The position numbers and the translations under genes were made by a program. Shown in pieces: positions 8,036 through 17,503 of a stretch of DNA of 64,000 nucleotides (its first letter is position 1; each line of letters begins with the position of its first letter). Source of the stretch: Halodesulfovibrio sp. MK-HDV (GTDB taxonomy: Bacteria; Desulfobacterota; Desulfovibrionia; Desulfovibrionales; Desulfovibrionaceae); the NCBI RefSeq assembly GCF_009914765.1, contig NZ_WYDS01000001.1, positions 124,001 to 188,000 of the forward strand. Reading direction: 5' to 3'. The notes beneath the pieces are model-generated. The model made no database searches and was not told the origin of the DNA. It saw only the letters and a program-made list of their open reading frames with translations.

Positions 8036-8280
8036 AAATTTATGACAAAATCAGTTGCCTCCGGTAATTGAGGGAAACTTAATAACTATTCTTCCCATAA
8101 CTCTTGTAGATAGAGAAAGGGGAAGGTTGTTGTAGTAAGTTTTCCCTAGACTTTTTCCAACACTTTTACTTTGTAGAGCAAGAGGTGTGTGAGAAATCGT
8201 CATCGTAATAACGCATGCGAGAAATAAATTCTCGCGAGGGCTAAGGCAAAGCCTCAGCCCTCGGAGGCAAATGTATTTGA
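8036..8280. other. Intergenic region between ileS and lspA with two more hairpins
   Basis: No coding potential seen. Hairpin 8235-8263 (13 pairs, one mismatch, loop AAA) follows the ileS stop by 17 bases but has no T run. A 6-bp inverted repeat (GCGAGA...TCTCGC) lies at about 8217-8235, sharing bases with it. Together with 8003-8035 these make a structured 260-base leader or tail. Confidence 0.5.
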
Positions 8281-11094
8281 TTACTCAGTTGTCTGAAGTA
8301 CGTTAGTACAACGTGGACAAATAGTAGGGTGTTCGCTGTTGCTGCCAAGTTCGTTACTGTAAATCCAACAACGTTCGCATTTTTCGCCTTCAGCTTTTGC
8401 AACTGTGATCTTAAGACCTTCAACGATATCAGATGCAAAAGCATCTGCCGGAGCGTCTTCAAGAGCAGCTGTAGAAAGCTGGGAAACGATAAAGTTAGAA
8501 CGTAAGTCAGTTTTCAGCGCTTCAAGTTTTTCAGCAATAGGTGCTGCCATGTACAAAGTAATGTGGGTATCCAGTGGATGGCCAACAATACCTTCTTTAC
8601 GTACAGGCTCAATTGCTTTGGTCATTTCAGAACGAACCTGAAGCATGGTTTCCCAGTTTGCACGTTCTTCATCACTGATGGAGAACAACTGCAGATCTTT
8701 AGAAGAAAGAGCAAATACTGTTTCCACTTCCGGCTTGAGGCCTTCAGGGATGTATTTGAATACTTCTTCAGCGGTGAAGCTGAGAACTGGAGCCATGTTG
8801 CGAACAAGCAAAGTAACAATGTGTAGCATTGCAGTCTGTGCAGAGCGTCGCTCTTTGCTGTTTTCAGCAGAAGAGTAGAGGCGATCTTTCAGGATATCTA
8901 AGTAGAAAGAAGAAAGATCGGTTGTGCACAGGTTATGCAAGGTATGGTACACCTTGTGGAATTCGTATTCGGTGTATGCTGCCTGAATTCTTTCATGCGC
9001 ACGACATACAAGGTCAACTGCGTAGCGATCGAGTGGTTCCATTTCTTCAAACGGAACAAGCGCATCAGCAGTAAGGTCGCTGATGTTGCCAAGCAGATAA
9101 CGGCTTGTGTTACGAATACGACGGTATGCGTCAACAAGGCGGCTCAGAATTTCTTCTGAGATACGGATGTCTTCGCGATATTCAACAGAAGAAGCCCACA
9201 TACGGAGAATTTCTGCACCGTATTTTTTGATAACTTCTTCTGGTTCGATACCGTTGCCCACAGATTTGGACATTTTCTTACCGTTACCGTCTACAACATA
9301 GCCGTGAGTAAGAACTTCTTTGTACGGAGGACATCCGCGTGTACCCATGGAGGCCAGCAAGGAGCTGTGGAACCAACCACGGTGCTGGTCAGAGCCTTCA
9401 AGGTACATATCAGCAGGGAAACTGAGTTCTGGACGCTGTTCTACAACTGCGGCAAAGCTTGTGCCGGAGTCGAACCAAACGTCGAGAATGTCTTTGCTGC
9501 GTTTCCAATGATGTCCGCCACACTTAGGACAAGCAAGACCTTCTGGTACGAGATCAGCAATATCTGACTCAAACCAGTAGTCACAACCTGTTTTATGTGC
9601 TGCAAATTTCTCTACGATGCTTTTAACCCAGTCGGTATCGTACCATGCTTCGTCACAGCTTTTACAAAGCAGTGCGATGATAGGTACGCCCCACATACGC
9701 TGACGGGAGATACACCAGTCAGGGCGGTTTTCAACCATATTGTAGATGCGTTCTTCACCCCATGTAGGAATCCATTTCACATCGTTACGGATTGCTTCAA
9801 GGGAGCGTTTGCGAAGATCGTTAGCTTCCATAGTGATGAACCACTGAGTGGTAGCACGGAAGATAACAGGCTTTTTACATCTCCAGCAGTGTGGGTAAGA
9901 GTGTTTTACCTTGGACTGCTTAAGAAGGTTGCCAACTTCTTCAAGTTTCTCAATTACCTTAGGGTTAGCTTCGGTAATAGTGAGACCTGCGAAGAACTCA
10001 ACGGAGTCGAGGAAGCGAGCTTCGTCGTCCATTGGGGAGTAAATTTCAAGACCGTATTTCTGACCAACTTCAAAGTCTTCGCGACCATGACCCGGAGCTG
10101 TGTGAACACAACCGGTACCGGATTCGGTAGTAACATGATCACCAAGGCAGATTGGAGCTTCGCGGTCATAAATAGGGTGCTTAGCAATAATGCCTTCAAG
10201 CTGTTCACCAGTGGTGGTGCCGACTACGGCGTAGCCTTCCCATCCAAAGGTTTTAGCGTTTTCTTCAACCAGTGCAGAAGCAAGCAGGTAGAAGTCGCCA
10301 TTTACATCAACAAGGCTGTATTCAAGCTCTGGGTGAAGAGCAATTGCCATGTTGTCCGGAATTGTCCACGGAGTGGTTGTCCAGATGATTGCAAATGTTT
10401 TTGCTGGATCAGCTTTAGGGAACACTTCCTTCACTCGTGCGTCGTTCATAGGGAAACGTACGTAGATGGAAGGAGATACGTGATCGTCGTATTCCACTTC
10501 TGCTTCTGCAAGAGCAGTTTTACAGGAAGCGCACCAGTAAATAGGCTTTTTGCTACGAGCAACAGAACCTTTTTCCATAAAGCGACCAAGCTCACGAGCA
10601 GTAGCTGCTTCGTAAGATGGGTGCATGGTGAGGTAAGGTTTTTCCCACTCACCGAGGACGCCAAGACGCTTGAATTCTTTACGCTGGATACCAACGAATT
10701 TTTCTGCGTATTCGCGACAAACTTTACGGAACACATGCTCAGGGATAGTTTTTTTCTTATCGCCGAGCTGCTGTTCTACTTTAAGTTCAATTGGGAGACC
10801 ATGACAGTCCCAACCCGGAATATACGGAGCTCTTTTGCCCTGCATGTTCTGAGATTTAATGATAATATCTTTAAGAACCTTGTTCAGTGCATGACCAAGG
10901 TGGAGGTGACCGTTAGCGTATGGAGGGCCGTCGTGCAGGACGTACTCGCCATTCTCGCCGCTTGCAGCGAGCATTGCATCATAGGCTTTTTTGCTTTCCC
11001 ATTCTTTGAGCATTTCTGGCTCTTTCTGGGAGAGGTTAGCCTTCATTGGAAATTTTGTTTTTGGGAGATGCAGCGTCTTTTTGTAGTCGCTCAT
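8281..11094 (-). CDS. ileS: Isoleucyl-tRNA synthetase
   Basis: 937 residues, class Ia synthetase charging tRNA-Ile. HIGH box HLGH at 65-68 within [17 protein letters not shown] box at about 607-611, a CP1 editing domain between them ([17 protein letters not shown]), and the C-terminal zinc knuckle with Cys906, Cys909, Cys926 and Cys929. Length is normal for the bacterial type. Start at the ATG of MSDYKK, behind GGAGGAAGAGATTCCC; nine upstream codons lack a site. ileS followed by lspA is a common bacterial order, including Desulfovibrio. Confidence 0.98.
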   Translation of the reverse strand: MSDYKKTLHLPKTKFPMKANLSQKEPEMLKEWESKKAYDAMLAASGENGEYVLHDGPPYANGHLHLGHALNKVLKDIIIKSQNMQGKRAPYIPGWDCHGLPIELKVEQQLGDKKKTIPEHVFRKVCREYAEKFVGIQRKEFKRLGVLGEWEKPYLTMHPSYEAATARELGRFMEKGSVARSKKPIYWCASCKTALAEAEVEYDDHVSPSIYVRFPMNDARVKEVFPKADPAKTFAIIWTTTPWTIPDNMAIALHPELEYSLVDVNGDFYLLASALVEENAKTFGWEGYAVVGTTTGEQLEGIIAKHPIYDREAPICLGDHVTTESGTGCVHTAPGHGREDFEVGQKYGLEIYSPMDDEARFLDSVEFFAGLTITEANPKVIEKLEEVGNLLKQSKVKHSYPHCWRCKKPVIFRATTQWFITMEANDLRKRSLEAIRNDVKWIPTWGEERIYNMVENRPDWCISRQRMWGVPIIALLCKSCDEAWYDTDWVKSIVEKFAAHKTGCDYWFESDIADLVPEGLACPKCGGHHWKRSKDILDVWFDSGTSFAAVVEQRPELSFPADMYLEGSDQHRGWFHSSLLASMGTRGCPPYKEVLTHGYVVDGNGKKMSKSVGNGIEPEEVIKKYGAEILRMWASSVEYREDIRISEEILSRLVDAYRRIRNTSRYLLGNISDLTADALVPFEEMEPLDRYAVDLVCRAHERIQAAYTEYEFHKVYHTLHNLCTTDLSSFYLDILKDRLYSSAENSKERRSAQTAMLHIVTLLVRNMAPVLSFTAEEVFKYIPEGLKPEVETVFALSSKDLQLFSISDEERANWETMLQVRSEMTKAIEPVRKEGIVGHPLDTHITLYMAAPIAEKLEALKTDLRSNFIVSQLSTAALEDAPADAFASDIVEGLKITVAKAEGEKCERCWIYSNELGSNSEHPTICPRCTNVLQTTE

Positions 11095-11203
11095 GGGAAT
11101 CTCTTCCTCCGGAAGTAACATTGCTGAAATAAGTCAGCCAGATTGATTTAAATGCCTGCTAAAGTCAAGAACACAGCTGTGATGAAGAAAAATAACTTAT
11201 TTG

Positions 11204-11243
11204 TCAAAAGAAAAAAGTCCCCTGCAGTTATTCTACAGGAGAC
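11204..11243 (-). terminator. Terminator after hypC
   Basis: 11-bp stem with G-U pairs, 11217-11227 with 11233-11243, loop TTATT, followed on the minus strand by TTTTTTCTTTTG. It separates the hydrogenase cluster from ileS. Confidence 0.75.
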
Positions 11244-11268
11244 CCTTGGATCGCTATGTATTGATAAA

Positions 11269-11520
11269 CTAAAAAGCGCCAGGTGTGTTTTCATTAATTC
11301 CTGCCATTTGTCTGAGCAAACGCAATGTCTCCTGAGCTTCATCAAAGTCCAGCTTTCGAAGAGCGAATCCTGCGTGAACAATCACGAAGTCGCCTATTTC
11401 TGCGGGGCTTTCTAAAAGCATGGTTGAGGTCTCAATGTACGTTTCACTTTGACCTACACGACATTTTGCCATGGTATCAGACTGAATTTCTACAACTTCA
11501 GCAGGAATTGCAAGACACAT
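11269..11520 (-). CDS. hypC: HypC/HybG hydrogenase maturation chaperone
   Basis: 83 residues. HypC carries the Fe(CN)2CO moiety with HypD and passes it to the hydrogenase large subunit. The protein begins MCLAIPAEV, with the essential Cys at position 2, and contains the family strand VGDFVIVHAGFAL in the form IGDFVIVHAGFAL. The ATG at 11520 is the true start: the upstream GTG would bury the Cys, and AGGAG lies five bases before the ATG. Last gene of the hyn group; other hyp genes are not in the window. Confidence 0.93.
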   Translation of the reverse strand: MCLAIPAEVVEIQSDTMAKCRVGQSETYIETSTMLLESPAEIGDFVIVHAGFALRKLDFDEAQETLRLLRQMAGINENTPGAF

Positions 11521-11587
11521 AAGCACTCCTAGGAACAGCGTAACGCTGATAATTCATCAAAATATACTTTGAATAGATTCCGACTGG

Positions 11588-12076
11588 CTACTTTACGAAA
11601 AATTTGCCGCCGGATTCGGTAATTTCCTGAAGCACAATGTCACACATTGAATCGAGTTTGCAAGCTACTTCTGATGAGAGATTTAGATTCATTGTTGCAT
11701 AGTCACTGGGTTCCATCCCGATTACAACAGTATCAGGACGATTTCCTATTAATTCACAAAAAATGAGTGTGTCCACTAAGTCGGTTTGATGCATTGAGTT
11801 ATTAAACCCAAGACTCTTGCGCAGGTCTTCACCTACCAGACGATATATCGAACCGGCCTCGTCTCCACACAGCACAGCATCAACAACAATAAGTTTGTCG
11901 TACTTAACAATGTGATCCATCAGCTTCATGCCAAGGGTGCCACCATCAAATACAGCAACGTTCTCTGAAAAATTATAGGAAGAAGATAACTGTTCTACAG
12001 CGCGAACTCCAAGACCTTCATCGGTGTACAGCGTGTTTCCTACGCCTAGAACTAGAATTTCAGGAGGATTAGTCAT
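11588..12076 (-). CDS. hynC: [NiFe] hydrogenase maturation endopeptidase, for HynA
   Basis: 162 residues of the HyaD/HybD/HupD family, which removes the C-terminal tail of the large subunit after nickel insertion. Signatures: VLGVGNTLYTDEGLGVRAVE with the first metal-sensing acid, FDGGTLGM with an Asp, and MHQTDLVD with the His. Placed directly downstream of hynA, so most likely specific for HynA. Separated from hynA by a 235-base region with a strong terminator-like hairpin, so its mRNA level may be lower than that of the structural genes. Confidence 0.88.
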   Translation of the reverse strand: MTNPPEILVLGVGNTLYTDEGLGVRAVEQLSSSYNFSENVAVFDGGTLGMKLMDHIVKYDKLIVVDAVLCGDEAGSIYRLVGEDLRKSLGFNNSMHQTDLVDTLIFCELIGNRPDTVVIGMEPSDYATMNLNLSSEVACKLDSMCDIVLQEITESGGKFFVK

Positions 12077-12126
12077 GGGTATTTTTCCTTTACTTCCGGC
12101 GGGCGAGTGTCGACCCTACAATCCAT

Positions 12127-12206
12127 AAGAAGGCACTGCCCTTAGACCTTTGGTTAGGGTACTTCTTTGTCTCAGGTAGTCATCCTTTGGTGGATGTCTA
12201 GCTACC
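12127..12206 (-). other. Two hairpins in the hynA-protease spacer
   Basis: Inverted repeats 12175-12206 (GGTAG and CATCC arms) and 12127-12167 (AAGAAG arms plus an inner CCCT/AGGG stem). Neither has a T run. They lie downstream of the main terminator and upstream of the protease start, so they may stabilise a processed mRNA end. Confidence 0.4.
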
Positions 12207-12224
12207 CGATAGCACCACTAGCCA

Positions 12225-12290
12225 TAAAAAAAAGTCTTTGGAGAGTCCAGAGAACCTTTCTACAGAAAGGTTCTCTGGCTGTCGGAGACT
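12225..12290 (-). terminator. Terminator-like hairpin after hynA
   Basis: A near-perfect inverted repeat of about 15 bp (12247-12278) with an outer GTCT/AGAC stem, followed on the minus strand by eight T. It lies 20 bases after hynA. Read-through would be needed for the protease and hypC unless they have a promoter in the spacer. Confidence 0.75.
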
Positions 12291-12311
12291 CGCCGAAGGC
12301 AATAGCCTTAC

Positions 12312-14000
12312 TTATCTAATCTTGAACTTATGAACTTGGTTTGTATCGCCATCGATAACGTGCACGCCACAGGCAATACATGGATCGAAGGAGTGTACAG
12401 TTCTGAGTATTTCAACAGGACGTGAAGCATCTGCCACAGGAGTGCCAACGAGTGCTTCTTCTACTGGTGACAGCAGATCGTTTGCACAGCGAGGGCCGAG
12501 GTTCCATGTGGAAGGTACAACAAGTTGGAAGTTGTCGATTTTTTTATCGCCAACTTTGAGCCAGTGTGAAAGGCCGCCACGAGGAGCGTTAACAAAACCA
12601 ACGCCTTCAGCTTTATCAACCATTTCGATATCTTCGATGATCTGGTTTTTGCCTGCTGCGAGGTTACCTTCAAGCTGATCCAACATATCTACGCAATGCT
12701 CGGCAACAACTGCTGTTTCAATACCGCGAGCTGCGATACGGCCGAGTGTTGAGTAGAGGTTCTCAACTTTAATACCAAGTGTATTAATAACGTGGTCCAC
12801 AAGTGGCTTCACTTTTGGATGACCTTTAGCGTAGGCAACGAGTACCTGTGCGAGAGGGCCTGTTTCCATTGCTTTATCTTCGTAGCGAGGAGCTTTCATC
12901 CAGGAGTAACGATCTTCACCGAACATATCGGTGTATTTAGGATCGGTTTCACCTTGGTAAGGATGTAATGCTTTATCGCCTTTGTACCAACTGTAACGTA
13001 CGTGCTCAGCAATTTTACCCGGGTCGAAGTCTTTAACTTCACCGAACTTACGACCCATAACAATGCCGGCAGGGAAGTAGCGTGTATCCAGTTCCTGACC
13101 TTTTGTCGGGAATTCGCCGAAGGTGAGGAAGTTTTGGCAACCACCGTATTGTGTCCAGTCTTTATACTGTCCTGCAATAGCGATGAGGTCGGGGATGTAT
13201 ACTTGATCAATAAAGTTTTTTGTCTGCATGAGCAGATCGCGGAACTGTTTGATTTTTTCTTTTTCCAAAGATTTGTAACAAGTAACGCCGCCAACCTGCA
13301 TGAACTGTGGATGCGGGTTCTTACCACCGAAGATAGCCATAGCACGGGCAGGAAGAAGCTGTATTTTAAGCGCTTCTAAGTAATGTGCTGTGCCGATAAG
13401 GTTGAGCTCTGGGCTCAAGTAGTACCCTTCGTGACCATTTAAGAAGTATGCGTTTGTGAATGGGCCAAGCTGGCCGCTATCTATAAACTTCTTAAGTGTG
13501 GCTTGAACAGCCTTGAGGTCTTCAGCTTTAGTTTTGCGTGGTGAGATCGAGTTAGCGAGGGCAGCAGCTTTTTTAGGATCTGCTTGAAGTGCACCAGCTA
13601 CGTCAATCCAATCCAATCCGCAGAGGTGATAGAAATGCACAAGATGATCGTGCATGTACTGGCAACCCATAACTAGGTTACGGATAAGGGTAGCGTTTTC
13701 CGGAATAGTTACTTTGCAGGCATCTTCAGCTGCGCGGGTGGAAGCAAGGCCATGTACGTAGGTACAGACGCCGCATGAGCGCTGGGTAAAGTGCTGTGCA
13801 TCTTCCGGTTTACGACCTTTAAGGATTATTTCAAGCCCACGGAATAGAGTAGAAGAACTCCATGCGTTGGCAATTTTACCATCTTTTAGTTCTACCTCGA
13901 TACGAAGGTGACCTTCGATACGCGAGACAGGGTCAACAACAACTCTGCCGCTCTTGTTGCCCTGTGGGGTAATAGGGAATCCAGAGGAATTGCTTTTCAT
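12312..14000 (-). CDS. hynA: Periplasmic [NiFe] hydrogenase large subunit
   Basis: 562 residues; holds the Ni-Fe site that splits or makes H2. N-terminal RSCGVCTYVH motif with Cys76 and Cys79, RIEGHLRIE motif near 28-36, and the C-terminal DPCIACGVH with Cys541, Cys544 and His547. Fifteen residues follow His547, the tail removed by the maturation protease. All four nickel ligands are Cys, so this is a standard [NiFe] enzyme, unlike the neighbour hysA. It has no signal peptide and is carried out by the Tat signal of HynB. The spacing to hynB is 37 bases, one operon. Confidence 0.97.
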   Translation of the reverse strand: MKSNSSGFPITPQGNKSGRVVVDPVSRIEGHLRIEVELKDGKIANAWSSSTLFRGLEIILKGRKPEDAQHFTQRSCGVCTYVHGLASTRAAEDACKVTIPENATLIRNLVMGCQYMHDHLVHFYHLCGLDWIDVAGALQADPKKAAALANSISPRKTKAEDLKAVQATLKKFIDSGQLGPFTNAYFLNGHEGYYLSPELNLIGTAHYLEALKIQLLPARAMAIFGGKNPHPQFMQVGGVTCYKSLEKEKIKQFRDLLMQTKNFIDQVYIPDLIAIAGQYKDWTQYGGCQNFLTFGEFPTKGQELDTRYFPAGIVMGRKFGEVKDFDPGKIAEHVRYSWYKGDKALHPYQGETDPKYTDMFGEDRYSWMKAPRYEDKAMETGPLAQVLVAYAKGHPKVKPLVDHVINTLGIKVENLYSTLGRIAARGIETAVVAEHCVDMLDQLEGNLAAGKNQIIEDIEMVDKAEGVGFVNAPRGGLSHWLKVGDKKIDNFQLVVPSTWNLGPRCANDLLSPVEEALVGTPVADASRPVEILRTVHSFDPCIACGVHVIDGDTNQVHKFKIR

Positions 14001-14037
14001 GTATCTTGCTCCTTGGGAAGACTATCGGTTCAAGCTG

Positions 14038-14991
14038 CTAGTTTTCATAGAACGGGGTCATTTCGTCCCAGAAGTCAGGTTCAGAGCAGCCAATGCAAGG
14101 GTGTCCAGCCTCAACTGGCCAGTTGACCTGATTGAATTTGATAGTAGGACAGTTGTTATAAGTGTCTGGTCCCTTACATCCTAATTCGTACAGGCACCAA
14201 CCCTTGCGAGCTTCCTCGGAATTGAAGGAAGGAGCAAACTCTCCAGCATCAAAATGCGGTAAACGTGGGCACTGATCGTGAACGGTTGCCCCGAAGAATG
14301 GGACAGGTCTTTGCAGATCATCCAGTTCTGGTGCTTTGTGTTCTGTGAGATAGTATAAAATGGTGTGTACAAAGTTGTACGGGTTAGGAGGACAACCCGG
14401 AACATTGATTCCCACGATCTTTTGATCTTTAAGAACTTCGTTAACGCCTTTTGCGCCTGTTGGGTTAGGAGCAGCAGCCTGAATACCACCGTAGCAAGCA
14501 CATGTGCCGTGGTTGATAAGAGCTTTAGCTTTAGGAGCAATTTTCGTTACAATGTCCAGCATGGTATGTCCGGCTACTTTACCGTACACGCCGCCGTCTT
14601 TAGTTGGGATACCGCCTTCAACGGCGAGGATGAATCCATTAGGATTGGCTACAGCTTGGTCGAGTGCTTTTTCAGCAGCTTCGCCCGCAGCGGCCATAAT
14701 CGTTTCATCATAATCCAGTGAAATTGTGTCAAAGAGAATTTCTTGAATGTACGGTTCATGCGCACGAAGCAGGGCTTCGGTGCAGCCTGTGCATTCTGCG
14801 CAATGCAAATACACAACGGAAGGACGGAGTTTAGAGGTGAGAGCTTCGGCAATTTGGACACCGAACGCTGGGGCCATTCCAAGGGATACCGCAGCAGCAG
14901 TACAGTACTTGATGAACTGACGGCGGGAGACCCCTTTTTTTTCTAGTCGTTCGACGACATCTTCTTTGCCGAGACCTACAGAAATTTTCAT
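14038..14991 (-). CDS. hynB: Periplasmic [NiFe] hydrogenase small subunit
   Basis: 317 residues; carries three Fe-S clusters that pass electrons from the Ni-Fe site to periplasmic cytochrome c3. Tat signal with SRRQFIK at 22-28 and a hydrophobic stretch to about 50. CAECTGC (Cys64, Cys67, Cys70) starts the proximal cluster region, GTCACYGG and the [10 protein letters not shown] motif follow, and the C-terminus carries [14 protein letters not shown] for the distal clusters. First gene of the hyn operon. GAAGGAGGTTGT-type ribosome site lies just before the ATG. Confidence 0.97.
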   Translation of the reverse strand: MKISVGLGKEDVVERLEKKGVSRRQFIKYCTAAAVSLGMAPAFGVQIAEALTSKLRPSVVYLHCAECTGCTEALLRAHEPYIQEILFDTISLDYDETIMAAAGEAAEKALDQAVANPNGFILAVEGGIPTKDGGVYGKVAGHTMLDIVTKIAPKAKALINHGTCACYGGIQAAAPNPTGAKGVNEVLKDQKIVGINVPGCPPNPYNFVHTILYYLTEHKAPELDDLQRPVPFFGATVHDQCPRLPHFDAGEFAPSFNSEEARKGWCLYELGCKGPDTYNNCPTIKFNQVNWPVEAGHPCIGCSEPDFWDEMTPFYEN

Positions 14992-15264
14992 ACAACCTCC
15001 TTATAGGAAGGAAACGGTTTGCACCGTGGTGCTACACCAGACGTATAAACAGTGTTGACTTCATCCGTAACATATCAAAACAATAAAGAAGCCAACTGAT
15101 ATAATAAGCATCACCATAGCATAATTGATTTTTTTTTCATAATAGAAAAAAAGAATATCATTAGGTGATTAGTATAAGATTTTTCGAAAGGTGCAGAGAA
15201 TTGTGTAGGGCACAAAAAAAGCCCCTGTACAGGGGCTTTTTCTTACTGGCAGTAAAATTAGGTA
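14992..15264. other. Upstream region of hynBA with terminator of the hys group
   Basis: No gene seen. It should contain the hynBA promoter; the AT-rich stretch 15070-15180 is the likely place but I found no convincing -35/-10 or -24/-12 pair. A strong bidirectional hairpin (AGCCCCTG/CAGGGGCT, about 15219-15240, flanked by A7 and T runs) ends the transcript of the hys protease gene. Confidence 0.6.
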
Positions 15265-15738
15265 CTAGTTCATTTCAACAATAATCTCGTTAATGCGTTT
15301 TCGGGCATGAGCTACGAAGTTGTCAAATTTAGGCTTGCAAGCATCGGAGAGACCAATGTTCCAAGTTGTGATGTCGTAGGGCTGCATGCCGATAATTTCC
15401 ATTTTAGGACGAGAGCCGCAGCGCATTTCGCACATGCGCAATGAATCAAGCATATCAATATCGTGGATTGAAACACGTTGTTTTTCGTTAGAACGAATAT
15501 CGTCTTCAGTTAGTTCGTAAATGGTACCGGGATCATGCTCTGCATGGATAACATCAAGAACAAGCAGTCTGTCGTAGCCTTCAAAAAAAGCGTAAATATC
15601 TTGAGTAAAGGTTCCCGCTTCCATAACAGTAACGTTTTCCGGCCATTCTTCTTGCCAAAGAATTTCAGCAGCATGAACGCCAACGCCGTCGTCTGTTAAA
15701 AGTGTGTTGCCAATACCTAAAACTAAAAGTTTTTTCAT
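15265..15738 (-). CDS. Hydrogenase maturation endopeptidase, probably for HysA
   Basis: 157 residues, HyaD/HupD family. Signatures: VLGIGNTLLTDDGVGVHAAE, MEAGTFTQD, and VSIHDIDMLDSL with the His. The second acid is Glu (EAGT), as opposed to the Asp in the HynA-linked paralogue. It follows hysA directly, so it should process the selenocysteine large subunit. ATG at 15738 is chosen for AAGGA six bases upstream; seven upstream codons are dropped. The pair of paralogous proteases, one per hydrogenase, shows that each structural operon keeps its own enzyme. Confidence 0.88.
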   Translation of the reverse strand: MKKLLVLGIGNTLLTDDGVGVHAAEILWQEEWPENVTVMEAGTFTQDIYAFFEGYDRLLVLDVIHAEHDPGTIYELTEDDIRSNEKQRVSIHDIDMLDSLRMCEMRCGSRPKMEIIGMQPYDITTWNIGLSDACKPKFDNFVAHARKRINEIIVEMN

Positions 15739-15822
15739 GATCAGTCCTTTAAGCAGCAATGTGAAAACTGTAAGAATGAATTACTCTATCAATAAAATAA
15801 ACAGTGATACATGAGCAAGGCT

Positions 15823-15852
15823 TTTGTCTTAGCTGTCCGCTGGCTGAGACAA
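15823..15852 (-). other. Hairpin between hysA and its protease
   Basis: Ten pairs with one G-U (15823-15832 with 15843-15852), loop of ten bases, no T run. Stands 10 bases downstream of the hysA terminator in the direction of transcription. Confidence 0.4.
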
Positions 15853-15861
15853 CAAAGGGGG

Positions 15862-15894
15862 AGAAAAAAAGAGGAACCAGAAGGTTCCTCTTTT
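15862..15894 (-). terminator. Terminator after hysA
   Basis: A 12-bp stem (15867-15878 with 15883-15894), loop AGAA, followed on the minus strand by TTTCTCCCCC. The short, broken T run suggests partial read-through into the protease gene. Confidence 0.65.
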
Positions 15895-15918
15895 ATTAGG
15901 CAATTTCAGGAGCGAGTC

Positions 15919-17463
15919 TTATTCGAACTCAACTACGGAAACTTTACCGGTCTCTGCGTTCATCACGTGAACGGCACAGCCCAGTCATGGATCAAAGGCA
16001 CGAATGAGACGCGCCACGTTTACTGGATTGTCAATGTCCGGCACAGGAATGCCGATGAGAGCTTCTTCAACAGGACCACGTACACCCTTGTCATCGCGAG
16101 GGTTACAGTTCCAGAGAGTTGCAGAAACAATCTGGTAGTTGTCGATTTTGCTGTCTTTAACATTGAGGTAATGGAGCAGAGCGCCGCGAGGTGCTTCTGT
16201 AAAGCCAGTACCTTCTCCAGTTTCAGGGATTTCGAAGGCTGTGAAGGTTTCTTCGTCAGGCTTAACTTCTTTGAGCCAAGAGTCAATGAAATCAAGCATG
16301 TACCAAGTTTCTTCAGCACGCGCTACGTGACGACCCATAAGGGAGAATGCTGCATCTTCACCGAGGTCACGGAAGCGTTTTGCGTCCATGCCGAATTTTT
16401 CTTTCAGCATTTTCTGACCAACAGGTGAAAGTGGAGGGTTCTCAACCCACATACGTGCGAGAGGACCAACTTCACAAGCAACACCGTCGTAACGAGGAGC
16501 TTTAATAAAACTGTATGCGCCATCTTTATGAGGAGCAGGAACAGTTTCGCCTTCAGAGTAGTGCAGACCAGTAGTGGAGTCTTCAAACCATGAGTATTTT
16601 ACATCTTCATGAATTTTGGAAGCATCAAACTTATGATCTTTACCATCATAGTATACGCCGGATTTCATCATGAACTTGGAGTAAGCATTATCAAGCGGGA
16701 ATACACCGTATGCGATACATGCTTTATGTCCCTGTCCAACTTTGAACATATCAGGGTATACAGAACCAACAGTGTAAACCGTTGGAAGGTATTTGTTGTT
16801 AACAAAGTCACGAACTTTCTTGAAACGTACAGCGTACTCAAGAATGCGATCTTTGGTAGGCATTTCAGTTGCGCCACCAGCTACGAGACCTTGAACGTGA
16901 GGCATTTTACCGCCCCAGATAGCAACCATTTCGTGACAGACTGCACGTACGTCGAGTGCTTCGATGTACTGATCAACAGCAGCTGCGTTAACAGCTTTGA
17001 GATCTTTGTTGCGGTCTTCGAGCAGGTCGGATTTCTGGTAACGAGGTACAAACGGTGCGCTATCAGGACCTTGAACAAAGTCCTGTGCTGCTAAGTGGTA
17101 GAAATGCAGAATATGAGACTGCAGGTAGTTAGCACCGAGTACGAGGTTACGGGTAACGCGAGCATTGTTGGTGACTTTTACGCCAAATGCTGCGTCCTGA
17201 GCCATAATAGAAGCAGTTGCGTGTGCTGTAGGACATACACCACAGATGCGCTGAACGATCTGAGAAGAATCGCGAGGGTCGCGACCACGAAGGATCTGTT
17301 CGAATCCGCGGTACATACCGCCGGAAAGCTTTGCGTCCACAACTTTGCCGTTTTCAACGGTAACATCAGCTTTCAAATGGCCTTCGATTCGGGTTACCGG
17401 ATCGATTGCGATGTGAGCTGTTTTACCGCTGGCTGCTGCTCCATTTCTTTTGCAACCAGACAT
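15919..17463 (-). CDS. hysA: [NiFeSe] hydrogenase large subunit (selenoprotein)
   Basis: 514 residues when the in-frame TGA at 15985-15987 is read as selenocysteine. The frame continues after TGA as LGCAVHVMNA... to a TAA at 15919-15921. The result is DPU-LGC-AVH (Sec493, Cys496, His499), so one nickel ligand is Sec, the mark of [NiFeSe] enzymes. RICGVCPTAH (Cys74, Cys77) gives the other two ligands. A 15-residue tail follows His499 as in HynA. A SECIS hairpin lies just after the TGA. A plain reading would stop 22 residues early and lose the active site. These enzymes are known for oxygen tolerance and H2 production bias. Confidence 0.97.
15957..15973 (-). promoter_or_regulatory. Bacterial SECIS hairpin of hysA
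   Basis: On the mRNA, a perfect 6-bp stem CGTTCA/TGAACG with loop CGTGA starts 14 bases after the T of the TGA. Distance and a GU in the apical loop fit the bacterial SECIS that binds SelB, for example that of E. coli fdhF. Confidence 0.8.
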
Positions 17464-17503
17464 GTTAATTCCTCCTTAGGAATGTATAAGGGCGCACAAG
17501 CCG

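Noticed and set aside
8235-8263. Hairpin after ileS as a terminator
   Set aside because: Good stem but no T run on the transcribed strand, so listed only as structure.
9595-11118. Open frame of 507 codons on the plus strand
   Set aside because: It lies fully antisense to ileS, has a Phe/Cys/Val-rich composition typical of the reverse strand of a coding gene, and has no ribosome site.
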